Assembly (NCBI RefSeq): GCF_009827395.1
Contig: NZ_WTYX01000002.1
Location: forward strand, 124,001-188,000
Length of the DNA: 64,000 bases
Source of the DNA: Pontixanthobacter aquaemixtae
GTDB lineage: Bacteria; Pseudomonadota; Alphaproteobacteria; Sphingomonadales; Sphingomonadaceae
Direction: 5' to 3'
The notes below the pieces were generated by a model. It worked only from the letters and a program-made list of their open reading frames with translations, had not been told where the DNA came from and did no database searches. The position numbers and the translations under genes are program-made. Positions 9,066 to 17,085 of the stretch are shown here, piece after piece; position 1 is the stretch's first letter, and each line of letters starts with the position of its first letter.

Positions 9066-11381
9066 TCACATATCGGGCTCAAACTCTCCCAAATCCTTCG
9101 CAGGCGGATCGCTTACAGCGCCTTCTCGCAGATCCTTTTCGGCTGGTCTGAGTGGCTGGCGCTCACCCTCGCGTGATGGTCTCTGAGTAGGAGAAAGAGG
9201 TCTGTCGGAGGTTTTGGCGTTGGCGGACCCGGTCTCAGCCGGGTCCTTTTCGCCAGCCTCGACCAAAGAACTATCGCCCGTTTGCACGGCAGATGGTGGC
9301 AGCGTCGCAGACGCGTCAACGACTGCATTACCGCCGGCTCGGGACCTGGTCGCACCTTCCTGACGCCATGCCTCCAACTGCTCGCGGGAATCCGCTTGCT
9401 GATGATCTCGCGCCTCATCAAGGGGACTATCACGTCCTGCCAGATTGAGTTTGAGCTGCTTTGGATCGACAGGCTTTACAGCACCGTCATCATTGGACGC
9501 AGGATGCTCACCGTCCGTTTTATGCCTGGTCTTTCGCTTCTTCGCCGAAGTGCTGCCCGAACCCTTTGTGCTCTTCGAGGACGGTTTCTCGCGAGGAATG
9601 AAACCTTCGGCAATACGCTCGCGCGAACGGGGTATCAGCGAAACCGGGGCGGCAGGGAAACCGTCAGGAAACTTGATGTAAGCTGATAGCCTTGGAAGGT
9701 TCATGAACTGGTCGGGGAGGAGCAAAGGCTCCACCTGCCGCCTTGGTGTCAGGCTCACTGCGTCGCGGGCATTGTTATACCCGTAGCTGAAACCTTCCTC
9801 CATATCGCGCACCTGCCGATGGCCGATGAAATCAGAGCACCATGTTGCTGTCTCGCGGTCAGCTGTTGCCAGGATCAGTTTGGTCCGCGCAAGCGACGAG
9901 AGTGTCATGGCCATGTTCTCGCCGTAGACTTCCTTGAGCTTGGCAAAGGCATGGACGCCGGTGACGATCACACCACCGAAATTGCGCGCGGTCTGCAGGC
10001 CCTTTTCGAGGGCAGGGAGACGATGGAGAGCTCCGAGCTCGTCGATCAGGAACCACATCCTGAGGTCCTGCGTGCGCTCGAGCGTCATTAGCGTGTTCAT
10101 CGCCGTATCGAGCCATAGAGTGAGCAATTGCGAGGAGATGCTCATGTCGACATAACGCGCTGAAAGGAACAGGATCGAACCCGGTTCGCAGTCTCCTTTA
10201 ACCCAGTCGCGGACCGAGAAGCGGGGGCCATCCGAGGGCAAGAGCTTCAACACCTTGGCGTTTGCGTTGAATACCGCTCGAATCGATTCAGCCATGCGGG
10301 CAGCCTCCGGAGCGGTGAGCGGATCAGCCATTGTCCCGCGCATCAGCTTGTGCACCTCGGACAGATCTGCGGTCATCAATTTCTGTGCCAGGGCCTCGTT
10401 GGTCACCGTTCCCTTGCGAGAGAGGTGGAGGCACATTTCGACAAACAGCATGCGAGCCGCAAGCACCCAGAACTGTTCCGATCCGCCACCATCATGGGGC
10501 ACCAGCGCCTCGGCTGCGGCATGGAATTCTGCTTCGCTCGAGCAATCATTAAAGACGCTCCACACCGGACAACGCGCATCGATCGGGTTTAGAATAATGT
10601 CGCGGGCAGGATCGTAATAGGCTTCGATAAAGGCGCCGGTGAGATCGAAAATCACCGCGCGTTGACCGCGCTCACGAGCCTCGGTCACGAGCTGTGTAAG
10701 CGCGACGGTCTTACCGGTCCCGGTTGTTCCAATCAGCATGGTGTGGCTTTGCTCAAGCCGCCATGGCCAGCTAACTCCGGCGAGGTGGGCGGGCGTGTAA
10801 TGCCCGGCTTCCGCCAGCGCAGAAGAGCTTGCGAGCCGCCATTTCCAACCGAACTTCCGGCTCAGCTCCTCAGCGCGACACTTGCCGTTATAGCGCCCGA
10901 TTTCGTCCTCGAGTTCATCGAGCGAAACCAGCATGGCTCCGCGCTCATGCTTACGCTCTTTCGACCTCCCTCCGAAGCGCTCGGCGAACCACCAGAAGAA
11001 CACGAAAGCCGGACCAAGAAAGACAGCCGACGTGAGCAAACCCTGCTTTGCTGCCGTTCGGAATGCGTCCATCGCGTCGCGCATGGGAGGGAACTCGCGG
11101 ACCACCGCGAAAGGGAGGCCAACCTTGTCTCCATCGGCCAGCGTGAGGTTGACCAGCTTTGCCGGATCGAACTCCATGAAGGCATAGAGGCTGGCATAGA
11201 AATGCATCCAGACCAGGTAAAACTGGTGATCGGTCAGGCTCGTTCGCACCTCCCAGTAACAGGTGCCTAGAACCACAAGCGTCGTGAGGATCACAGGGCC
11301 TTTGAGGCCGGCTGCAAACATGAAAGCGAAGTGTCCCAGCAACTGGCTTCCGCGGGTGAAGTTGAGGAGGTTATGCTTCAT
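9066..11381 (-). CDS. traD: Type IV coupling protein (TraD/TrwB/VirD4 type)
   Basis: A 771-aa protein with two N-terminal membrane segments (about residues 20-42 and 105-130), then a hexameric ATPase domain: Walker A IGTTGTGKTVALTQL (about 217-231) and Walker B MWFLIDELGALHRLP (about 440). The C-terminal 150 residues are low-complexity and charged (KPSSKSTKGSGSTSAKKRK), a disordered tail that in this family contacts cargo. It links the relaxosome to the type IV secretion channel and pumps DNA. The start overlaps the end of the small upstream gene by 11 bases. The gene name denotes the family and not a proven ortholog. Confidence 0.92.
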   Translation of the reverse strand: MKHNLLNFTRGSQLLGHFAFMFAAGLKGPVILTTLVVLGTCYWEVRTSLTDHQFYLVWMHFYASLYAFMEFDPAKLVNLTLADGDKVGLPFAVVREFPPMRDAMDAFRTAAKQGLLTSAVFLGPAFVFFWWFAERFGGRSKERKHERGAMLVSLDELEDEIGRYNGKCRAEELSRKFGWKWRLASSSALAEAGHYTPAHLAGVSWPWRLEQSHTMLIGTTGTGKTVALTQLVTEARERGQRAVIFDLTGAFIEAYYDPARDIILNPIDARCPVWSVFNDCSSEAEFHAAAEALVPHDGGGSEQFWVLAARMLFVEMCLHLSRKGTVTNEALAQKLMTADLSEVHKLMRGTMADPLTAPEAARMAESIRAVFNANAKVLKLLPSDGPRFSVRDWVKGDCEPGSILFLSARYVDMSISSQLLTLWLDTAMNTLMTLERTQDLRMWFLIDELGALHRLPALEKGLQTARNFGGVIVTGVHAFAKLKEVYGENMAMTLSSLARTKLILATADRETATWCSDFIGHRQVRDMEEGFSYGYNNARDAVSLTPRRQVEPLLLPDQFMNLPRLSAYIKFPDGFPAAPVSLIPRSRERIAEGFIPREKPSSKSTKGSGSTSAKKRKTRHKTDGEHPASNDDGAVKPVDPKQLKLNLAGRDSPLDEARDHQQADSREQLEAWRQEGATRSRAGGNAVVDASATLPPSAVQTGDSSLVEAGEKDPAETGSANAKTSDRPLSPTQRPSREGERQPLRPAEKDLREGAVSDPPAKDLGEFEPDM

Positions 11382-11703
11382 GGGATTGGCCTCCCATGTT
11401 GGTGCCTAGTGGAAGGCCTAGCCGCTCGAGACGGCGGCGATAAGCCTCGTGCGTCCGGTCCCGCAATGTAACATCCGGATGGCCAGCCAGCAGCGCATCA
11501 AGCGCGACCGAAATGAAGATGTTCTGCCGCGCCGGATCGAGACCAGCGGGCCTGTCTTTTGTCTCGTTATCGAGATGCCAGGCTGCAACAATGAGGTCAC
11601 GAATGAAGACGCTGACGCTTTCGCCCTGGTCCGCAGCAGACTGGCGAACCCAGTTGCTCACGGGAAGCGATACAAATGTCTGGAGCCGATCTTGTCGGGT
11701 CAT
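11371..11703 (-). CDS. Small relaxosome-type DNA-binding protein
   Basis: A 110-aa protein from the ATG at 11703 (the open frame extends further up but the added N-terminus is unlike a protein). The N-terminal half (RLQTFVSLPVSNWVRQSA, then SVSVFIRDLIVAAW) has the strand-helix-helix pattern of ribbon-helix-helix proteins such as TraM/TrwA-like accessory factors. It lies directly upstream of and overlaps the coupling protein gene, and downstream of a repeat-rich intergenic region, the expected position for an oriT-binding auxiliary protein. The specific family is not recognised with certainty; the role is inferred from fold pattern and place. Confidence 0.6.
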   Translation of the reverse strand: MTRQDRLQTFVSLPVSNWVRQSAADQGESVSVFIRDLIVAAWHLDNETKDRPAGLDPARQNIFISVALDALLAGHPDVTLRDRTHEAYRRRLERLGLPLGTNMGGQSHEA

Positions 11704-11775
11704 GAAACAGGTTCCTTGTCGGGCCGACGGAACCTGGCTCACCTTGCGGAAGGTGACAAAAAGAATAAATCGTGA

Positions 11776-11877
11776 ACAACTCGCAGTCAATCGAAAGTTT
11801 ATCACATGATTACAATGTACTAAGACGCAGTGAGTTGTGCACGGATCAGTGCAAACCCGCTCTACTCGCAGACGAGT
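11776..11877. other. Candidate origin of transfer (oriT) region
   Basis: The intergenic stretch upstream of the relaxosome gene is AT-richer than its surroundings and holds clustered inverted repeats: ACAACTC (11776-11782) with GAGTTGT (11832-11838), TGCAC (11838-11842) with GTGCA, and a tight hairpin ACTCG-caga-CGAGT (11864-11877). A further CCCCG/CGGGG pair lies near 11925-11940. oriT sites of MOBF elements typically sit beside the accessory-relaxase genes and are built of such repeats. No nic consensus could be assigned by eye, so this is a placement-based candidate. Confidence 0.4.
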
Positions 11878-11940
11878 TGATTCCGCCCAAAACGCGATTT
11901 CGCAATAAAATCAGAATGATAATCCCCGAATTCGCGGGGT

Positions 11941-12387
11941 ACGGTGTGCTCCCTTGTTCCCATATGCGCGCTGGTTATCCAAACGATCTGAGGTTTTGAC
12001 CAAGGGTGTCTTTTCCTGTCCCTGAGGATGGAGCGCGAGCAACGGTTGCCGGCAGGTCATCAAGAGCAAATGAGAAGCTCTTGGGTGACCCCAAACAGAA
12101 AGCTGCACCTGCGAAAGAGGCAGCGGCCAAGGGCGCGTGGGAAGCAAGGCAGGCGGGGCATGTCGCGTGCCTGGCTTCCCGCCGCCCGACCCGTTGCCGG
12201 TTCGCAAGTGCATGCAGGGCCCAGATACCTAGAAAGCCGCACCCTCAGGAGCGCATCGCATGATGCGCGGGACAGAGTGCGTCCATAGCCCTGCTCCTTT
12301 TTCGGGCGTCGCTGCTAAGCACGCGGCGCCCGTCAGCGAGGGATAATGTCTGCCAGCGCTCCGTTGTTTCCCACACCAGTGAACATG
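11941..12387. other. Non-coding stretch, no gene supported
   Basis: About 450 bases between the candidate oriT and the terminator at 12388. Several short frames exist on both strands (for example 12006-12263), but none has a good ribosome-binding site or protein-like composition, and overlapping frames on both strands are equally open. The segment is GC-rich from about 12,030 on. I see no RNA gene or mobile element in it. Confidence 0.5.
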
Positions 12388-12422
12388 AAAAAAGGGCAGG
12401 AACCGATACCGGTTCCCGCCCT
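12388..12422 (-). terminator. Rho-independent terminator of the 12433-12654 gene
   Basis: On the minus strand a 13-bp stem with a 4-base loop (arms 12410-12422 and 12393-12405) is followed by six T residues at 12393-12388. The one mismatch in the plus strand (A against C at position 6 from the base) becomes a G-U pair in the minus-strand RNA, so the structure is best formed by minus-strand transcripts. It begins just after the stop codon of the small gene. Confidence 0.85.
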
Positions 12423-12432
12423 GCCTTTGGCG

Positions 12433-12654
12433 TCAGAATTCGTCGAGCATGCCACCGTGGACCGTGTGGACCACCCGCGCTGCAAGATGTGCTGGCAAGA
12501 TGTTGTAGTCACCCTCGTCGAGGGCAAAGTACCCGAGTTCGTCATCCTCGATAACGTGCTGATCGAAGAAGCTGTGCAGCGCTCTCTTCTCGGCTGTTTC
12601 CAGAGCCTCGAAATAGCTCCGTGACGGAAGGGCGCAATGCATTGAATAAGCCAT
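12433..12654 (-). CDS. Small conserved element protein, unknown function
   Basis: A 73-aa acidic protein from the ATG at 12654, chosen because a perfect AGGAGG lies 7 nt upstream. It has no recognisable domain; YFEALETAEKRALHSFFDQHVIEDDELGY style sequence (here described at residues about 14-42) suggests helices, and the end is GGMLDEF. Similar short proteins recur in sphingomonad conjugative elements as far as I know. It stands alone with its own terminator at 12388 and a hairpin leader at 12661-12692, so it is a separately controlled gene. No function is proposed. Confidence 0.7.
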   Translation of the reverse strand: MAYSMHCALPSRSYFEALETAEKRALHSFFDQHVIEDDELGYFALDEGDYNILPAHLAARVVHTVHGGMLDEF

Positions 12655-12660
12655 GATAAT

Positions 12661-12692
12661 CCTCCTGATTTCTGTCGTGAGACGACAGGAGG
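12661..12692 (-). promoter_or_regulatory. Leader hairpin that can mask the Shine-Dalgarno of the 12654 gene
   Basis: In minus-strand RNA, CCTCCTG (complement of 12686-12692) can pair with the ribosome-binding site CAGGAGG (complement of 12661-12667). Between them lies a perfect competing hairpin CTGTCGT-ctc-ACGACAG (12672-12688). The two pairings share three bases, so they compete. Similar leaders precede ardC and the helicase gene. Confidence 0.5.
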
Positions 12693-13000
12693 TGCGCGCG
12701 ATGGTCTTGTGCATCCCGGGTCAGGGATCGCCCGCACGGGCGACCGCGATAGCGGCGGTGGGGGTAACGATTTTGTTTGCTGCCGGATGCAATCCGGTGG
12801 CGGGCAAAATGGTGGGGCCCCGCCGTCCTTGAGGCGGGAGGCGCAAGGCCATCATGCTGGGAGAACCGTGAGCCAGGACCCACCACCTCCGCCCCAATAT
12901 CAAACGCCTGCTGGGTGCGAATTGCCTTTCCTACACCCCAATGACGCGGGCATGGAACTGGCCGGGGAGCAGATCCGAGGGGGACAAAAGGACAGTTAAC
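12693..13000. other. Intergenic region between divergent small genes
   Basis: This 308-base GC-rich gap lies between the divergent small genes at 12654 and 13001 and should hold both promoters. The right end carries an AGGAC ribosome-binding site for the 13001 gene. No convincing -10/-35 boxes, RNA or repeat could be assigned. Confidence 0.35.
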
Positions 13001-13267
13001 ATGCCCCGAAACAGAAGCGCGATTGCAGCCCTGCAAAAGCTCGAAGCGGACCGCGAGGCGCTTGACGTCAAACAGCGAGAACTTGAAGTGCAAGCGGCCA
13101 GAGAACTTGGCCAAATCATCCTGGGAAGCGGCCTCGAAAGCTTCTCGAAGAAGGGCCTGAGGAAGGTTGCCGAAGAGCTCGGAAAACTCGGCGAGGACGC
13201 CGCGATCGATAAACTGACTGGGCGCGGTTCAACCCGTGCTTCGAATGCAGCGCCGGGAACCCAGTAA
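13001..13267 (+). CDS. DUF6437-like small element protein
   Basis: An 88-aa protein from the ATG at 13001 (MPRNRSAIAALQKLEADREAL), preceded by AGGAC about 8 nt upstream; the frame is open further upstream but the extension is unlike protein. Residues about 8-40 form a charged helix or coiled coil, followed by SKKGLRKVAEELGKLGEDAAIDKL. I recall this pattern from the small DUF6437 family found in sphingomonad plasmids and ICEs. It may be a DNA-binding or accessory protein; the function is unknown. It converges on ssb with a terminator hairpin between. Confidence 0.7.
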   Translation: MPRNRSAIAALQKLEADREALDVKQRELEVQAARELGQIILGSGLESFSKKGLRKVAEELGKLGEDAAIDKLTGRGSTRASNAAPGTQ

Positions 13268-13277
13268 CCAGAGAAGA

Positions 13278-13309
13278 AGAGGCCCTGCCGCAAGCGGCAG
13301 AGCCTCTTT
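13278..13309. terminator. Bidirectional terminator between the 13001 gene and ssb
   Basis: A 13-bp stem (arms 13278-13290 and 13295-13307) with loop caag separates two convergent genes. One position is C against A in the plus strand, which becomes a G-U pair in the minus-strand RNA, so the hairpin is strongest for the ssb transcript. A short T run follows on the plus side; the T tract on the minus side is interrupted. Confidence 0.75.
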
Positions 13310-13334
13310 GTAAGGGGCACGATCGGGACCGATG

Positions 13335-13733
13335 TCAGTCGATCTCGGGAGCGTCGGTGTTGTCGTTGTCGTCGCTCGACCCGTTGCCGCGTGAGAGAAA
13401 ATCGACCTTGTCGGCGAGGATCTCGGTGCCGTAGCGGGTGACCCCGTCCTTGTCCTCCCACTGGGTGTAGTGGATGCGGCCCTGGACGCTGACCAGCTGG
13501 CCCTTGGTGCAGTACTGCCCGACGGTCTTGGCGAGGCCGTTGAAGCAGGTCACCCGGTGGAACTCGCTTTCCTTGGCAGTGTAGCCGTTCTCGTCTTTGT
13601 AGGTCTTGCCATCCTTGTCGCGTGCGGGGCGATCGGTGACGACGGTGATCCCGGTGACATTGGTGCCGCCCTTCGTCTCGCGGGATTCCGGATCGCGGGC
13701 GATGCGGCCGGTGAGGATTGCGATATTGGTCAT
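13335..13733 (-). CDS. ssb: Single-stranded DNA-binding protein
   Basis: A 132-aa SSB with the OB-fold signature: MTNIAILTGRIARDPESR at the start, ESEFHRVTCFNGLAKTVGQYCTKGQLVSVQGRI (described as residues about 57-90) and TEILADKVDFLS near residue 112, ending in a short acidic tail (SDDNDNTDAPEID). The tail lacks the usual DDDIPF tip. It is the element-encoded SSB that protects single-stranded DNA during conjugative transfer and establishment. A hairpin CCGGAGA-tgg-TCTCCGG lies in the leader about 25-45 bases upstream of the ATG. Confidence 0.95.
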   Translation of the reverse strand: MTNIAILTGRIARDPESRETKGGTNVTGITVVTDRPARDKDGKTYKDENGYTAKESEFHRVTCFNGLAKTVGQYCTKGQLVSVQGRIHYTQWEDKDGVTRYGTEILADKVDFLSRGNGSSDDNDNTDAPEID

Positions 13734-14007
13734 GGTTGTATTCCTTCAGTTCCTCAAACCGGAGACCATCTCCGGCTTGCGAACATCCAGAAGAAGCAGG
13801 GCATGGGAGGGCTGCACCGCAGGAGCAAGGCTCCAAGGGAAACCTGTTCATGACGGGTGGTGCGGGCAGGCAGCGCAGCTGCCAACACGGCCGTCAAAGG
13901 AACGGGTTGCGGCTCCTCAGCTGACCTGATTCAGGACTGTTCGCGAAGAAAGCCGGATGGGTATCGGGTGTGGGTCTGAAGGCTCGCGTGTCCCCAATGC
14001 AATCAGC

Positions 14008-14271
14008 TTACCCATCGTCTTCCGATGCTGCTAAGAGATCCATGAAGTTGCGGGCTGCTTCCCGGTCTTCCTCGTTCTTGAACGCCACATCAAGATCGGG
14101 GGCGGATCCGAACATGTGGAGGAATGACCACAGCGCAAAGCGCTTGCCCCGGTCCTCCTCAAGGCCGAGATCGACCCGGCAGTGCTCAATGCCGGCTGCA
14201 AAGGTGTCGGGAGAAACCCCGGAGAGGTCGGTGGTGGCAAAGTAGCGCTGTAGCAGATCGTCAAGTTGCAT
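14008..14271 (-). CDS. Small conserved element protein, unknown
   Basis: An 87-aa acidic protein taken from the ATG at 14271 (MQLDDLLQRYFATTDL); a start at 14307 in frame is also possible. It contains a helical stretch with GKRFALWSFLHMFGSAPDLDVAF and ends ASEDDG. No domain is recognised. It lies in the same direction as and upstream of ssb, with a 274-base gap (13734-14007) holding the ssb leader, and just downstream of the DUF2493 gene. Similar short proteins accompany this gene set in related elements as far as I recall. Confidence 0.6.
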   Translation of the reverse strand: MQLDDLLQRYFATTDLSGVSPDTFAAGIEHCRVDLGLEEDRGKRFALWSFLHMFGSAPDLDVAFKNEEDREAARNFMDLLAASEDDG

Positions 14272-14341
14272 GACCGGTCCATAGTCGGGTCGGCGCCGAA
14301 TGCACATCCAGGCAACTCAGATGCAGATGATGAAGGGCCCC

Positions 14342-15277
14342 TCAGGACCCGGGAGAGGTACCCAACGGGCCGCGACGATCGACCACGGTGATCCGACGTT
14401 TCTTGGCATCGATCACCAGCCTTTCAGTCACGCCATTGCCCGGAAAGGCGACGACATAACGAGGATTGAGGGAAAGCATCTGCTCGTTGCGCTTGAAGCC
14501 GGCACGAGCACCAAGCCGACGATCGAGCGAATAGGTAAGCTGCTGCACTTCGCAGCGTTCAGCCCAGCTCGCGGCCAGGCGATCAGCACCCTTGCCGTCG
14601 CCACCATGAACCAAGAAGAGATCGGGAACCACATCACGAACCTTGTCGAGCGTCGCCCAAATATTGGCGGCATAACGCTTCGCATCCTCGGCGCTCTCGA
14701 AGCTTTTGCGACCACCGGCAAAGACTACCGGAGTGCCCTCTGGGATCAGGGCATGACGCCGGTTCTCCGCGCGTGCGCGAAGGAAATCGCGAGCATCGAT
14801 CACGGCCGATGTGAGGTTTCGCGAATGGCTCGCGCGCGAGCCGGAAACGGGCTTCCACGAGGAACCGGTCTCGTCGCGATAGAGTGCTGCGGCAGCCTCG
14901 CGCATCTGCTCGAAGGCCAGCATGCTGGCTTCGGCAGCCTGCGCGCGCTCGACCTGCTCTTCCAGATTGCTCGAATGCACTTCGGAGCCATCGGCTGATG
15001 CTAGAAGGACCCTGATCTCGTCGCTGGCCCGATCAAGCTGTGCGGATTTCCGGCTGGCCGCACGGTGGAAGAGATTGACCATGCCCCAGGCAATATCCTC
15101 GGCATCAGCTTCCAGGGCCGTGTCGGAAAACATCGCGAAGAGGTCGGACCATACGGCGCAAAGCGTCTGGTCGATCGCATCCTCGCAGGGAAAGTCGGTC
15201 TCGTTGAACGGGGCTGGCCTGATGTTGAGGCCTGAAAGGTCGAGGCCGCTCAATTGGGCGATGAAGCTGTCGTACAT
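14342..15277 (-). CDS. DUF2493 (YspA/SLOG-like) domain protein
   Basis: A 311-aa protein from the ATG at 15277 with CAGGAG 8 nt upstream. The C-terminal 130 residues form the DUF2493 Rossmann-like domain: VVFAGGRKSF (about 187-196), LFLVHGGDGKGADRLAASWA (about 224-243) and VVAFPGNGVTERLV (about 280-293). SLOG-type folds bind nucleotides or nucleotide-derived ligands. The N-terminal half is helical and unrelated to anything I recognise. The gene is part of the conserved backbone of sphingomonad conjugative elements; its job in transfer is unknown. Confidence 0.8.
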   Translation of the reverse strand: MYDSFIAQLSGLDLSGLNIRPAPFNETDFPCEDAIDQTLCAVWSDLFAMFSDTALEADAEDIAWGMVNLFHRAASRKSAQLDRASDEIRVLLASADGSEVHSSNLEEQVERAQAAEASMLAFEQMREAAAALYRDETGSSWKPVSGSRASHSRNLTSAVIDARDFLRARAENRRHALIPEGTPVVFAGGRKSFESAEDAKRYAANIWATLDKVRDVVPDLFLVHGGDGKGADRLAASWAERCEVQQLTYSLDRRLGARAGFKRNEQMLSLNPRYVVAFPGNGVTERLVIDAKKRRITVVDRRGPLGTSPGS

Positions 15278-15496
15278 GGGGTGTCTCCTGATCGCGGGGA
15301 CAAGGAGAGGAGGCACCATTGCCTCGGCCCTGTCCGCCGGAGCCCGATCAGGGCCGGGAAAAGGGGCTAGACGCACCGCGCAGCGGGAAACCTGCGGCCC
15401 TAGGCTGGCGCGGGTAACACGGGCCGACGGGCCGCAGGTTGCGGGTCGCCCCGACCGGCCCAAGGGCCTCTGCCAGCGGTCAGGGATCAGGCAGGA

Positions 15497-15937
15497 TCAC
15501 GACTCGGTGTCACGGGTGGATCGGGAGCGCTCGAAGATCGCTTCGCCATTTGAGAACCGACCGACCATGCGCAGCTCACCGAACAACTCGATAAACCTAT
15601 CCGACACCTGGCCAAGCCAGTGCCGTGCCCTCGCCGTTCGAGGGTTGTAGAAATCGGCCTCCCAGTACCGGGCATCGTCGCGTTCGGCGAGCCAGATCGC
15701 GGCAAGGCCGCAATAGGTCGATATGCCGCAATCGGCGAAGGCGTTGCGCAGGAGGATACGATCTTCGCGGTCGCGCCATCCGTCGAAGCGCTCGAAAGAG
15801 GGAAAGGCGGCTTTCGCGGTATCGATGATCTCGTCGACGAGGCACTCGTAGGCCCAGTCGATATCTTCGTCTTCGCCTTCATCAAGCAGGCGAAAGGTCA
15901 CCACAGAGCCTGTCGGATAGCTGACGGAACGTCCCAT
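15497..15937 (-). CDS. Conserved element protein, unknown function
   Basis: A 146-aa acidic protein starting with ATG at 15937. It is rich in aromatic residues (DWAYECLVDEI, FDGWRDREDRILLRNAFAD, STYCGLAAIWLAERDDARYWEADF). No catalytic motif is evident. It begins 11 bases after the ardC stop and so is co-transcribed with ardC. The gap to the next gene (15278-15496, 219 bases) contains the DUF2493 leader with a TCTCCT/AGGAGA pair near the ribosome-binding site. A role in anti-restriction or plasmid stability alongside ArdC is only a guess. Confidence 0.65.
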   Translation of the reverse strand: MGRSVSYPTGSVVTFRLLDEGEDEDIDWAYECLVDEIIDTAKAAFPSFERFDGWRDREDRILLRNAFADCGISTYCGLAAIWLAERDDARYWEADFYNPRTARARHWLGQVSDRFIELFGELRMVGRFSNGEAIFERSRSTRDTES

Positions 15938-15948
15938 CTCACAAATCC

Positions 15949-16878
15949 TCAGGCTGCATCGGCAAGATCGATGTCGGTCTCGCCTTCGCTAGATTGTTGG
16001 CCACCCAGTTCGAGCAACAGGCTTGCCGCTTCCTCGGCCTTTGCTGCAGCCGTCAGGATCGCGCGCTCGTCTGATTTTAGGATCTTGAGCCAGGACGCGA
16101 TGTAGCTGGCGTGATGGTCGAGGTGGGTGACTGGAAGGCCCAGCTCGGCCCCGAGAATGGCCGAGGACAGTTCGGCGATCAGTTCTTCGGCAGCATAGGC
16201 CTCGCTGCCAAACCGGTTCTTGAGATCGCGATCGAGGCGCGAGGAATGCCCCGTCCAGTGCGAAAGCTCGTGTGCAAGCGTCGCGTAATAGTGGTCGTAG
16301 GCTTCGAAGAGTTCGGCTGGCGGCATGGTGACCCGGTCGCGCAACGGCTCATAGTATGCCTGCGCGCCATGGTGGCGCAGGTCAGCGCCGACATGAGCAA
16401 AGAAGGTATCAAGGCGATCTTCTCGTCCATCGGGCTCCAGCGCGGTAACCAGTGGCTCCGGATGGTAGAAGTCGGGAAGGCCGTCGCACTGGTCGGCATT
16501 GAACACGGCATAGGCCTTGAGCACGCGCCGGTTCTCGGTGTCGGCCTCGCCTTCGGCGTTCTCGACCTCCTTGGTGTAGCTCTTGTAGAAGATTGCGATG
16601 GTCGACTTTTCGCCCTTGCGGACCTGTCCGCCGAGCGCCTGACACTGGCGGTATGTCATCCAGTACGGCGATGCATAGCCACAGCTATCGGCCACCATCC
16701 ACAACCAGAAGGTGTTCATGCCGCGATAGGGCGTTCCGCAGGAACGCAACGGACGTGAAACCGGCACACCGCGCCACGGCTTGACCCAAGGTTTTGTGCC
16801 TTGCTCGAGTTTTTCGATGATAGCAGCGGTGATGCGCTGCGCTGGCGAAGTCGAAGCAGTGCCACGGGACTTGGTCAT
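15949..16878 (-). CDS. ardC: ArdC-type anti-restriction protein (zincin-like)
   Basis: A 309-aa protein from the ATG at 16878, which has CAGGAG 8 nt upstream; the open frame runs 51 bases further but through a hairpin leader. The N-terminal ssDNA-binding ArdC_N domain includes WVKPWRGVPVSRPLRSCGTPYRGMN (described from residue about 31) and YWMTYRQCQALGGQVRKGEKS. The C-terminal metallopeptidase-like domain has the zinc motif HELSHWTGH (about residue 213) and a downstream AAEELIAELSSA Glu. ArdC binds single-stranded DNA and protects incoming DNA from host restriction after conjugation. It is followed by a co-directional unknown gene. Confidence 0.9.
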   Translation of the reverse strand: MTKSRGTASTSPAQRITAAIIEKLEQGTKPWVKPWRGVPVSRPLRSCGTPYRGMNTFWLWMVADSCGYASPYWMTYRQCQALGGQVRKGEKSTIAIFYKSYTKEVENAEGEADTENRRVLKAYAVFNADQCDGLPDFYHPEPLVTALEPDGREDRLDTFFAHVGADLRHHGAQAYYEPLRDRVTMPPAELFEAYDHYYATLAHELSHWTGHSSRLDRDLKNRFGSEAYAAEELIAELSSAILGAELGLPVTHLDHHASYIASWLKILKSDERAILTAAAKAEEAASLLLELGGQQSSEGETDIDLADAA

Positions 16879-16885
16879 GGGAGTT

Positions 16886-16923
16886 CTCCTGATGACCGGG
16901 ACGGACATGTCCCGGCTCAGGAA
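16886..16923 (-). promoter_or_regulatory. SD-masking leader hairpin of ardC
   Basis: In minus-strand RNA, TTCCTGA (complement of 16917-16923) pairs with the Shine-Dalgarno TCAGGAG (complement of 16886-16892), enclosing a perfect 7-bp stem CCGGGAC/GTCCCGG (16896-16902 with 16909-16915). The combined stem would bury the ribosome-binding site seven bases upstream of the ATG. A purine tract GGAGAGAGGAGG lies further up (about 16935-16947) and could be an alternative partner or decoy. Confidence 0.55.
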
Positions 16924-17085
16924 GGGCAAAGCTGCCTCCTCTCTCCTTCAATGATGACAGTTATGCGATCCAGACCCAGACATTTGCCAGGAAAACCTGT
17001 GACCCCGAAAGCAGACAGCAAGTTCAGATTATGGGACCAATAGAAGTGAACTTGAACGCTCTTGTACTTCCCTCATAAGTAGAGG

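Noticed and set aside
12931-13851. 306-aa minus-strand frame overlapping ssb and the DUF6437-like gene
   Set aside because: It overlaps ssb in another frame and is Arg/His/Pro-rich; ssb is unmistakable.
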